Under the pieces are notes generated by a model, which was not told where the DNA came from, did no database searches, and was given only the letters and a program-made list of their open reading frames with translations. A DNA stretch of 6,068 nt from Caulobacteraceae bacterium. Lineage in GTDB: Bacteria; Pseudomonadota; Alphaproteobacteria; Caulobacterales; Caulobacteraceae. The stretch is taken from positions 1-6,068 of the forward strand of contig JADZBR010000134.1 of assembly GCA_020852035.1 (NCBI GenBank), given 5' to 3'. The position numbers and the translations under genes are program-made. Positions 1 through 4,866 of this stretch are shown piece after piece (the first letter of the stretch is position 1; every line of letters begins with the position of its first letter).

Positions 1-1
1 C

Positions 2-199
2 CTCTTCCAGGACGGCATGGAGTTCGGCCGGAGCCGGGCGATCTGCGGCGTCCACTTCCAGAGCGATATCGAGGCCGGGCGCACGCTCGGCGCGGCGATG
101 GTGGCGCGGCTGCACACCGACCCGAAGTTCATGACCGACCTGGCGGCGGCGAAGGCGGACCTGGCGGCATCGACCGCGCCGGCGAGCGGCTGCGAATAG
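2..199 (+). CDS. PAP2-family (class A-like) acid phosphatase, C-terminal fragment
   Basis: Only the last 65 residues are in the window; the reading frame is open to the left edge, so the internal ATG at 17 is not the start. The fragment carries the third phosphatase motif of the PAP2/class A acid phosphatase superfamily, SRx5Hx3D, seen as SRAICGVHFQSD, followed by EAGR, which closely resembles the PhoN-type enzymes. In that family the His is the phosphorylated nucleophile or its partner and the Asp supports it. These enzymes are usually exported and hydrolyse phosphomonoesters, but the signal peptide and first two motifs would lie off the window, so export is inferred. The tail is Ala-rich and ends Ser-Gly-Cys-Glu. 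The gene faces the metallophosphoesterase gene tail to tail with 12 bp between stops. Confidence 0.85.
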   Translation, partial: LFQDGMEFGRSRAICGVHFQSDIEAGRTLGAAMVARLHTDPKFMTDLAAAKADLAASTAPASGCE

Positions 200-202
200 G
201 AG

Positions 203-224
203 CCCTTCCCCTCAAGGGAGAGGG
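203..224. terminator. Hairpin between convergent genes, possible bidirectional terminator or small intergenic repeat
   Basis: CCCTTCCC (203-210) pairs with GGGAGAGGG (216-224) to give eight base pairs with one bulged G (220) around a 5-nt loop. It lies at the meeting point of two tail-to-tail genes, and the stop codon of the minus-strand gene (212-214) sits in the loop. Neither side has a T-run, so classical intrinsic termination is not assured. Similar C-rich/G-rich hairpins are, from memory, common between genes in Caulobacter-type genomes; a genome-wide count would settle whether this is a repeat family. Confidence 0.45.
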
Positions 225-1054
225 GTGTCGAACTCCACCTGCGGCACGGTCTGGGCCAGGCGACCGCCGATGCGGATCGGTTCGACGCGGCGCGCCAGGC
301 CAGAGGCCGGGTCGGTCTCCACGAAGACGCCGCAGACCGTGGCCGGCCCCTCGGCGGGTTTGTAGCGGCCGCCGGAGATGCGCGTGGTGAAGCGGCGCAG
401 CGGTTCTTCCTTCTGGTTGCCGATCACGCTGTCGTAGTCGGCGCAGGCGCCGGCGTCGGTCTGGTAGGCGGCGCCGCCGGGCAGGATCTGGGCGTCGGCG
501 GTCGGCACGTGGGTGTGGGTGCCGACCACCAGGCTGGCGCGGCCGTCGCAGAAATGGCCCATCGCCATCTTCTCGGAGGTGGCCTCGGCGTGCATGTCGA
601 CCACGATGGCGTCGGCCGCCAGGCCCAGCGGGCAGTCCTCCAGCGCCTTGTCGACGGCGGCGAAGGGGTCGTCGAGCGAGTCCATGTGCACCCGGCCCAG
701 CAGGTTGATCACCAGGATCTGCTTGCCGGCGTCGGTGGTGAAGAGCTGCGCGCCGCGGCCCGGCGCGGCGGCGAAGGTCGAGTAGTTGAGCGGTCGGATC
801 AACCGGGGCTCGCGGACGATGTAGGTCATCGCCTCCTTCTGGTCCCAGGAGTGGTTGCCAAGGGTCAGGCAGTCGGCGCCGGCGTCGAACAGCTCGCGGG
901 CGGTGGCTTCTGTGATGCCGAAGCCGGCAGCGGCGTTTTCGGCGTGGACGATCACGAACTCCAGCCCCAGCCGCCGGCGCAGACCGGGCAGGTGCTCGGC
1001 AAGGCCCTCGCGGCCCGAGCGGCCGACGACATCTCCGAAGAAGGCGAAACGCAT
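212..1054 (-). CDS. YmdB-like (TIGR00282) metallophosphoesterase, probable 2',3'-cyclic nucleotide phosphodiesterase
   Basis: The 280-residue product matches the YmdB/TIGR00282 family over its full usual length (about 260-280). Metal-binding and catalytic positions are all present: D8 in FFGDVVG, E39-N40 in HAENAAAG, N67-H68 in LGNHSWD, H155 in DMHAEATSEK, and H180 and H182 in GTHTHVPTAD. The Bacillus subtilis member is a cytosolic di-metal 2',3'-cyclic nucleotide phosphodiesterase affecting RNA and biofilm programmes; the role here is inferred from family membership. No signal peptide is seen. ATG 1054 starts directly at the conserved MRFAFFGDVVG beta strand, so the start is firm, although no good Shine-Dalgarno precedes it. 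It lies 60 bp downstream of the cyclo-ligase gene on the same strand, an association common in alphaproteobacteria and probably an operon. The E. coli protein also called YmdB (a macrodomain protein) is unrelated. Confidence 0.92.
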   Translation of the reverse strand: MRFAFFGDVVGRSGREGLAEHLPGLRRRLGLEFVIVHAENAAAGFGITEATARELFDAGADCLTLGNHSWDQKEAMTYIVREPRLIRPLNYSTFAAAPGRGAQLFTTDAGKQILVINLLGRVHMDSLDDPFAAVDKALEDCPLGLAADAIVVDMHAEATSEKMAMGHFCDGRASLVVGTHTHVPTADAQILPGGAAYQTDAGACADYDSVIGNQKEEPLRRFTTRISGGRYKPAEGPATVCGVFVETDPASGLARRVEPIRIGGRLAQTVPQVEFDTPLP

Positions 1055-1083
1055 GGCGCGAGCTTAGCGGCAAACCGTTCAAG

Positions 1084-1119
1084 GCTGAAACGCCGCCGGC
1101 GGTCGGAAGGTCCTTCAGC
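1084..1119 (-). other. Possible stem-loop between cyclo-ligase and phosphoesterase genes
   Basis: GCTGAA (1084-1089) and TTCAGC (1114-1119) are inverted repeats enclosing the perfect palindrome CCGCCGGCGG (1093-1102). On the transcript the stem would include the cyclo-ligase stop codon. There is no T-tract, so it is not a convincing terminator; at most it could modulate read-through or mRNA stability inside the operon. In DNA this GC-rich the palindrome may be chance. Confidence 0.2.
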
Positions 1120-1702
1120 GCCGAATGTCGATCCAGCCCGTCTCGGTCAGCACCGCGTCGAAGCGCTCGTCGTGCGGCTCGGCGGGGACGCGCGCCACCT
1201 CCTGGCCGGCGTAGGCGAGGCCGAGCACGAAGACGGCATGGTCGCGCCGCAGGGCCGAAAGCGTGCGGTCGAAGTGCCCCTGGCCGTAGCCGAGCCGCGC
1301 GCCGGTGCGGTCGAAGGCGATCAGCGGGGTGATGATCAGGTCCGGGATCACCGGCGGGGCGCCCGGCGCCGGCTCCATCACCCGGAAGGTCGAGGGACGC
1401 AGCGGCTCGCCTGTGGACCAGCGCCGAAAGGTCATGGCGTCGCCGGACCCTCTCGGCGCCGTAACCGGCAACGCCAGGGTCGCGCCGCCGGCCGCGAGGC
1501 GATCCATCAGCGGGCCGGGGTCGATCTCGCTTTGGATCGGGCGGTAGCCGGCGACCACCTTGAAGCGCGCCAGTTCGTCCATGTGCGCGCCTCCGGCCAC
1601 CCGCTCGGCGGCGTCCGGCGCGGCCTTGGCGAGGGTCGGGCGCAGGGCCTTCATCTCAAGGCGCAGGAGACGTTTGGCGGAGGCGGGATCGGCGGCGACC
1701 AG
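1115..1702 (-). CDS. fau: 5-formyltetrahydrofolate cyclo-ligase (5,10-methenyltetrahydrofolate synthetase), probable CTG start
   Basis: This enzyme (EC 6.3.3.2, also called YgfA) uses ATP to convert 5-formyltetrahydrofolate to 5,10-methenyltetrahydrofolate in the cytosol. The family signature near the C terminus is clear: GYGQGHFDR (residues 138-146 with the start used here), preceded by PDLIITPLIAFD, and a PHDERFDAVLTE tail. The first ATG (1654) gives 179 residues and omits the N-terminal basic helix that helps bind the nucleotide. The frame stays open upstream to a TGA at 1739-1741 and encodes ADPASAKRLLRLEMKAL, a typical family N terminus. No ATG, GTG or TTG lies in frame there. CTG 1700-1702 has AAGGA seven bases upstream and gives 195 residues, a normal family length, so I chose it. 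The gene follows 6S RNA on the same strand, as ygfA follows ssrS in E. coli. Confidence 0.87.
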   Translation of the reverse strand: MVAADPASAKRLLRLEMKALRPTLAKAAPDAAERVAGGAHMDELARFKVVAGYRPIQSEIDPGPLMDRLAAGGATLALPVTAPRGSGDAMTFRRWSTGEPLRPSTFRVMEPAPGAPPVIPDLIITPLIAFDRTGARLGYGQGHFDRTLSALRRDHAVFVLGLAYAGQEVARVPAEPHDERFDAVLTETGWIDIRR

Positions 1703-1709
1703 GGTTGCG

Positions 1710-1714
1710 TCCTT
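1710..1714 (-). promoter_or_regulatory. Shine-Dalgarno AAGGA that supports the CTG start
   Basis: On the minus strand AAGGA (1714 to 1710) is followed by a 7-nt spacer and CTG 1702, ideal geometry. It is also the 3' end of a palindromic element: AGGA can pair with TCCT (1744-1741). Ribosome access may therefore depend on whether that hairpin is open. The gene's internal ATG at 1654 has no comparable site. Confidence 0.6.
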
Positions 1715-1744
1715 CGAGACGGTCGCTTTGCGGCCTTCTCAGGA
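1710..1744 (-). repeat. Intergenic palindromic element (hairpin) at the 5' end of the cyclo-ligase mRNA
   Basis: Read on the minus strand, TCCT-GAGA-x-GG-x-CGC (1744-1730), loop AAA, then GCG-x-CC-x-TCTC-GA-AGGA (1726-1710) folds into an imperfect stem of about 13 pairs, with mismatches A1736/G1720 and C1733/A1723 and a two-base GA bulge. The ends TCCTGAG...CTCGAAGGA resemble, from memory, a dispersed palindromic repeat of Caulobacterales intergenic regions. Here it reaches to within 8 bases of the proposed start codon. Confidence 0.55.
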
Positions 1745-1799
1745 TGACTAGCTCAGCAAAGACCTAGTCGTGGTGATGGCGGCGAAGCCGCGTCTCGAA
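1713..1799. repeat. Pair of related palindromic elements in inverted orientation
   Basis: The left arm (1713-1751) begins TTCGAGACG and ends GACTAG. The reverse complement of the right arm (1764-1799) also begins TTCGAGACG and ends GACTAG, with a related GC-rich middle. The arms are 39 and 36 bases and flank a 12-base centre (1752-1763). Each arm also holds its own small hairpin, for example GCGGC-GAA-GCCGC at 1779-1791. The layout resembles two copies of one intergenic element arranged head to head, as in REP/BIME clusters. On the minus-strand transcript it lies between 6S RNA and the cyclo-ligase, where it could shape processing, read-through or translation. Confidence 0.55.
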
Positions 1800-1829
1800 C
1801 CCGGCGAGGCCGAGCTCCGGGGATGGCGT

Positions 1830-1998
1830 GGCGGCGCCGCGAAGAGCCGTGGAGGCGGTTTAAATCCCCTCGGACCTGGAGTTCCAGGTGGGCGCCGTGT
1901 GCCCAAGCCCACGGGCAAGGACAGGGACAGCTCCCGATCGAGTGAATTAAGGTCCCCGGGATTAGTTGCCTCCGACGAGAGCCGCAGCAGGACCCGCC
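1830..1998 (-). ncRNA. ssrS: 6S RNA (regulator of RNA polymerase holoenzyme)
   Basis: 6S RNA mimics an open promoter and sequesters sigma-70-type holoenzyme. The call rests on three observations. First, position: zapA upstream and the cyclo-ligase downstream on the same strand, the classical ssrS context. Second, fold on the minus strand: closing stem GGCGG/CCGCC (1998-1994 with 1834-1830), GCTGCG/CGCGGC (1988-1983 with 1841-1836), an internal loop, then GGAGGC/GCCTCC (1973-1968 with 1856-1851), leading to a large central bubble. Third, the 3' bubble strand carries hairpin ACCTGG-AACT-CCAGGT (1889-1874) followed by an AT-rich stretch, parallel to the CACCUUGAACCAAGG segment of E. coli 6S. The region has no credible protein. 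Ends are estimated from pairing and a -10 box, so they could be off by several bases; the length of about 169 nt is normal. Confidence 0.85.
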
Positions 1999-2005
1999 GG
2001 GGGCG

Positions 2006-2034
2006 AAAATAGTGCGTGGCGGGCCTGGGCGCCA
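2006..2034 (-). promoter_or_regulatory. Putative 6S RNA promoter
   Basis: TATTTT on the minus strand (2011-2006) sits 7-8 bases upstream of the inferred 6S 5' end near 1998 and is an AT island in very GC-rich surroundings, so it is a good -10 candidate. A -35 element is weak: TGGCGC (2034-2029) at 17-bp spacing matches TTGACG poorly. Confidence 0.45.
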
Positions 2035-2035
2035 G

Positions 2036-2068
2036 TCTCCCTCGCCGCCGCCGGGGAGAAGGGGCGAG
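2036..2068 (-). terminator. Possible hairpins just downstream of zapA
   Basis: Two mutually exclusive stems follow the zapA stop: TCTCCC/GGGAGA (2059-2054 with 2041-2036) and CTCGCC/GGCGAG (2068-2063 with 2046-2041). Neither has a T-tract. They could weakly end zapA transcription before the 6S promoter, but read-through into 6S RNA is equally possible. Confidence 0.25.
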
Positions 2069-2069
2069 C

Positions 2070-2396
2070 CTAGGCCGCGGCGATCCGTTCGATGCGTTCG
2101 GCGGCGGCGGAGAGGGCGCCGATCGCCTTGGCCTCCGCGCCGGCCTGGGCGTTCTGGGCCCTGGCCAGTTCGTTGCGGGCCGCGTCCAGCCGGGCCTGGA
2201 CCTCGTGCAGTTCGTCGGCCAGCAGCAAGGCGCCCATGAGCAGCAGCCGCGTCTCGCCCAGCTGGCCCATGTCCTTGGCCACCTCGCCCACATGCCGGTC
2301 GAGCAGGGCGGCGAGGGCGGAAAGATGCGCCTCCTGCCCGTCGTCGCAGCCTACCGTGTAGGGCTTGCCGTTCACCTCGATGGTCACCTGGGCCAT
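2070..2396 (-). CDS. zapA: Cell division protein ZapA
   Basis: ZapA is a small cytoplasmic protein that binds and bundles FtsZ filaments at midcell. The 108-residue product has the expected layout: an N-terminal beta domain (AQVTIEVNGKPYTVGCDDGQEAHL, first 25 residues), a middle helix carrying the highly conserved GETRLLLMGALLLADEL (about 46-63), and an Ala/Arg/Glu-rich coiled-coil C-terminal helix (about 64-108) that mediates dimer/tetramer assembly. Length is typical. ATG 2396 is preceded by GGAG with a 7-base spacer, and that site lies at the very end of zauP, whose stop is only 4 bp away, so the two genes are probably translationally coupled. 6S RNA follows on the same strand. Confidence 0.95.
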   Translation of the reverse strand: MAQVTIEVNGKPYTVGCDDGQEAHLSALAALLDRHVGEVAKDMGQLGETRLLLMGALLLADELHEVQARLDAARNELARAQNAQAGAEAKAIGALSAAAERIERIAAA

Positions 2397-2400
2397 GCGG

Positions 2401-2676
2401 TCACTCCACCGGCTCGCTGAGCGCCGATTTCAACTCGCCGATCGCGCGGCTGAGGGCCTGCGACGCCTGCTGGCCGGCTTCCGCCAGCTCCCGCTCGCGG
2501 GCGCGGCAGGCGTCGAGTTCGGCGGCGAGCTTGGCGCGGTCCTGGTCGGCCGCGCCGTCGGCGCTGGCTCCGGCCTGGGCGATCCTGGCGGCCATGCGCT
2601 GTTCAAGGCGGACGAGGGCCTGGTCGAGCCGTTTGGCGGCCTGGTCGAGGGCGTTGTCGCTAGAATCTGACGGCAT
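2401..2676 (-). CDS. zauP: ZauP-like coiled-coil protein (DUF4164), ZapA partner
   Basis: A 91-residue, highly charged, all-helical protein with heptad-like spacing from about residue 8 to the end (ALDQAAKRLDQALVRLEQRMAARI, then AELDACRARERELAEAGQQ). It has no signal peptide or membrane segment. It sits directly upstream of zapA with a 4-bp gap, exactly where Caulobacter crescentus encodes ZauP, the coiled-coil protein that forms a pair with ZapA and focuses the Z-ring. The assignment relies on position, size and composition, since coiled coils carry few diagnostic residues. Start: ATG 2676 has GGAG (2687-2684) and a 7-base spacer, the same layout as zapA. A longer frame from GTG 2700 would start almost at the predicted transcription start and has no separate ribosome site. 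Confidence 0.82.
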   Translation of the reverse strand: MPSDSSDNALDQAAKRLDQALVRLEQRMAARIAQAGASADGAADQDRAKLAAELDACRARERELAEAGQQASQALSRAIGELKSALSEPVE

Positions 2677-2683
2677 CGGGACG

Positions 2684-2687
2684 CTCC
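2684..2687 (-). promoter_or_regulatory. Shine-Dalgarno GGAG deciding the zauP start
   Basis: GGAG (2687-2684) with a 7-base spacer points to ATG 2676. The same GGAG-plus-7 arrangement (2407-2404) precedes zapA ATG 2396. This argues against the upstream GTG 2700, which would add MRFless residues ETIRSVP not expected to be conserved; the GGAG would then be inside the coding sequence. Confidence 0.6.
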
Positions 2688-2705
2688 GAATCGTCTCCAC
2701 CCCAA

Positions 2706-2734
2706 TCTATAGGCTCACCGGCCCACCCTGCAAA
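2706..2734 (-). promoter_or_regulatory. Putative zauP-zapA promoter
   Basis: Minus-strand TATAGA (2711-2706) with TTGCAG (2733-2728, 16-bp spacer) or TTTGCA (2734-2729, 17-bp spacer) forms a sigma-70-like promoter in otherwise GC-rich DNA. The transcription start would fall near 2699, leaving a leader of about 23 bases before ATG 2676. Confidence 0.5.
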
Positions 2735-2747
2735 ACCGCCGGCTTCC

Positions 2748-2753
2748 TTGACC
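2748..2753 (+). promoter_or_regulatory. Weak -35-like element upstream of tkt
   Basis: TTGACC lies 60 bp before the tkt start and resembles a -35 box, but I find no AT-containing -10 at a suitable distance. The remaining leader to 2812 is GC-rich with nothing else recognisable. Confidence 0.2.
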
Positions 2754-2812
2754 CTCGCGCCCTCGCGTGCGACCCCGACCGCGCCCGCCGCCAGCCCCTT
2801 CGCGAGTCTACG

Positions 2813-4783
2813 ATGCCCGTCGCCCCCCTGCTCATGGCCAACGCCATCCGCGCCCTCTCGATGGACGCGGTCCACAAGGCCAGGTCCGGCCACCAGGGCA
2901 TGCCGCTGGGCATGGCCGACGTCGCCACGGTGCTGTGGACGAAGTTCCTGAAGTACGACGCCAGCGCCCCCGACTGGGCCGACCGCGACCGCTTCGTGCT
3001 CTCGGCGGGGCACGGCTCGATGCTGATCTATTCCCTGCTGCACCTGACCGGCTTCAAGGCGGTGACGATGCAGCAGATCCGCGACTTCAGGCAGTGGGGC
3101 TCCAACACCGCCGGCCACCCGGAGTACGGCCATACGCCGGGCGTCGAGACCACCACCGGCCCGCTGGGCCAGGGCCTGGCCACCGCCGTCGGCATGGCGA
3201 TGGCCGAGCGGCACCTGGCGGCGCGGTTCGGCGACCTGGTGGACCACCGCACCTGGGTGATCGCCGGCGACGGCTGCCTGATGGAGGGCGTCAGCCACGA
3301 GGCGATCAGCCTAGCCGGCCGGCTGAAGCTTTCCAAGCTGACCGTGCTGTTTGACGACAACAACACCACCATCGACGGGGCGGCGACCATCTCCGAGACT
3401 GGCGACCAGATCGCCCGCTTCAAGGCGGCCGGCTGGGCGGTGAAGGCGGTGGACGGCCACGACTACGGCAAGATCGCCGCCGCCCTGCGCTGGGCGACCC
3501 GCCAGGACCGGCCGACGATGATCGCCTGCAAGACGCTGATCTCGAAGGGCGCCGGCCGCAAGGAAGGCGACGTCCACAGCCACGGCTACGCCCTGTTCGA
3601 CGACGAGATCGCCGATGCCCGCCAGGCGATGGGCTGGTCGTCCGAGCCCTTCGTGGTGCCGGACGACATCGCCGCGGCCTGGCGCAAGGCGGGCCGCAAG
3701 GGCGGACGCGCCCGCCGCGCCTGGCGTCAGAAGCTGGCCGCCTCGCCGATGAAGACCGAGTTCGAGCGGGCGATGGCCGGCGATCTGCCCGCCGGCGCCT
3801 TCGAGCGGCTGGACGCCCACATCGCCGAGGCGGCGAAGCTGAAGCCGGCCGCCGCCACCCGCCAGCATTCCGGCGCGGCGCTGGAGCACCTGGTCCCGGC
3901 GATCCCCGAGATGGTCGGCGGCTCGGCGGACCTGACCGGCTCCAACAACACCATCGTCAAGGGCATGACGCCCTTCGATACGCCCGATTACGCCGGCCGC
4001 TACGTGCACTACGGCGTGCGCGAGTTCGGCATGGCCGCGGCGATGAACGGCATGGCGCTGCATGGCGGGGTGATCCCCTATTCGGGCACCTTCTTCGTCT
4101 TCTCCGACTATTCGCGGCCGGCGATCCGGCTGGGCGCGCTGATGGGCGCGCGGGTCATCCATGTGATGACCCACGATTCCATCGGCGTCGGCGAGGACGG
4201 GCCGACCCACCAGCCGGTGGAGCACCTGGCCGCGGTGCGGGCGATGCCGAACCTCAAGGTCTTCCGCCCCGCCGACGCGGTGGAGACCGCCGAGTGCTGG
4301 CGCCTGGCCCTGGAGGCCAAGGGGCCGTCGCTGATGGCGCTCTCGCGCCAGAAGGTCCCGGCGGTGCGCGGCGAGGCGGGCGAGAGCCGCTCGGCCAGGG
4401 GCGCCTACGAACGCGCCGCCGCCAGCGGCCCGGCCAAGGTGACGCTGTTCGCTTCCGGCACCGAGGTCTCGGTGGCCGTCGCCGCGCGCGAGGCGCTGGA
4501 AGCCGAGGGCGTGCCGACGCGGGTGGTCTCCACGCCCTGCTGGGAACTCTTCGAGGCCCAGCCCAAGGGCTATCAGGACGCGGTGATCGGCAAGGCGCCG
4601 GTGCGCATCGCCGTCGAGGCGGCCGTGCGGATGGGCTGGGATCGGTTCATTGGCGTGGACGGCGGCTTTGTCGGCATGCACGGCTATGGTGCGAGCGCCC
4701 CGGCCGAGGTGCTCTACAAGGAGTTCGGCATCACCGCCGAAGCGGTGGCCGCGCTGGCGCGCCAGAAGCTCACTTCCGCCTGA
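2813..4783 (+). CDS. tkt: Transketolase
   Basis: Thiamine-diphosphate-dependent enzyme (EC 2.2.1.1) that moves two-carbon ketol units between sugar phosphates in the non-oxidative pentose phosphate pathway; cytosolic homodimer. The 656-residue product is full length (E. coli TktA is 663). Seen in order: SGHQGMPLGMAD with H27, SAGHGSML with H67, GPLGQG (116-121), the ThDP/metal motif GDGCLMEG...FDDNN (152-184), the pyrimidine domain with catalytic E404 in REFGM, and H454 in THDSIGVGEDGPTHQP, then a C-terminal domain. Start: ATG 2813 gives the usual short N terminus MPVAPLLMANAIRALSMDAV. The frame is open upstream to 2531, but that stretch is the antisense of zauP and unlike transketolase. The Shine-Dalgarno is weak. 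It is divergent from zauP, and no Calvin-cycle or other pathway partner is adjacent. Confidence 0.97.
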   Translation: MPVAPLLMANAIRALSMDAVHKARSGHQGMPLGMADVATVLWTKFLKYDASAPDWADRDRFVLSAGHGSMLIYSLLHLTGFKAVTMQQIRDFRQWGSNTAGHPEYGHTPGVETTTGPLGQGLATAVGMAMAERHLAARFGDLVDHRTWVIAGDGCLMEGVSHEAISLAGRLKLSKLTVLFDDNNTTIDGAATISETGDQIARFKAAGWAVKAVDGHDYGKIAAALRWATRQDRPTMIACKTLISKGAGRKEGDVHSHGYALFDDEIADARQAMGWSSEPFVVPDDIAAAWRKAGRKGGRARRAWRQKLAASPMKTEFERAMAGDLPAGAFERLDAHIAEAAKLKPAAATRQHSGAALEHLVPAIPEMVGGSADLTGSNNTIVKGMTPFDTPDYAGRYVHYGVREFGMAAAMNGMALHGGVIPYSGTFFVFSDYSRPAIRLGALMGARVIHVMTHDSIGVGEDGPTHQPVEHLAAVRAMPNLKVFRPADAVETAECWRLALEAKGPSLMALSRQKVPAVRGEAGESRSARGAYERAAASGPAKVTLFASGTEVSVAVAAREALEAEGVPTRVVSTPCWELFEAQPKGYQDAVIGKAPVRIAVEAAVRMGWDRFIGVDGGFVGMHGYGASAPAEVLYKEFGITAEAVAALARQKLTSA

Positions 4784-4795
4784 TCGAACTATTTT

Positions 4796-4834
4796 AGATA
4801 TATCTATTGCGCCGCTGGCGATATCGATATATCT
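4796..4834. promoter_or_regulatory. 39-bp dyad, candidate operator of the PadR regulator
   Basis: The dyad is centred on 4815. Arms AGATATATC (4796-4804) and GATATATCT (4826-4834) match perfectly over nine pairs, and the core is CGCC-GCT-GGCG (4810-4820); in all 15 of 18 pairs match. Each arm also contains its own palindrome: TAGATATATCTA is a perfect 12-mer at 4795-4806. It lies in the 83-bp AT-rich gap between tkt and the PadR gene, where PadR proteins commonly bind to repress themselves. It could also fold in the tkt transcript, but it lacks a T-tract, so operator function is the better guess. Confidence 0.6.
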
Positions 4835-4866
4835 GGCAATTAGACATATCGAAATAGGATCGACAT

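Noticed and set aside
17..199. Stand-alone 60-residue protein starting at ATG 17
   Set aside because: The frame continues to the window edge, and the fragment is the conserved C-terminal part of a larger acid phosphatase.
509..1747. 412-residue plus-strand open frame
   Set aside because: It is antisense to both the phosphoesterase and cyclo-ligase genes, whose family motifs are intact; composition is typical of a GC-rich shadow frame and it has no recognisable domain.
1779..1791. GCGGC-GAA-GCCGC hairpin as the 6S RNA terminator
   Set aside because: No T-tract follows it on the minus strand, and it is more simply part of the inverted element pair.
1748..2293. Minus-strand 181-residue frame and plus-strand 80-residue frame across the 6S region
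   Set aside because: Both are Arg/Pro-rich, cover the RNA gene or run out of frame over zapA, and show no protein family features.
2531..2812. 94-residue N-terminal extension of transketolase
   Set aside because: The frame is open by chance across the antisense of zauP and the divergent promoter region; transketolases begin near MPVAPLLMANAIRALSMDAV.
3311..4681. 456-residue minus-strand open frame within transketolase
   Set aside because: It lies wholly opposite a full-length transketolase with all catalytic motifs. The His/Arg/Gly-rich product is what the third-position GC bias produces antisense.
4796..4834. Dyad as an intrinsic terminator for transketolase
   Set aside because: It could fold as RNA but lacks a T-run, and its AT-rich palindromic arms and location fit an operator better. 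A secondary termination role is not excluded.
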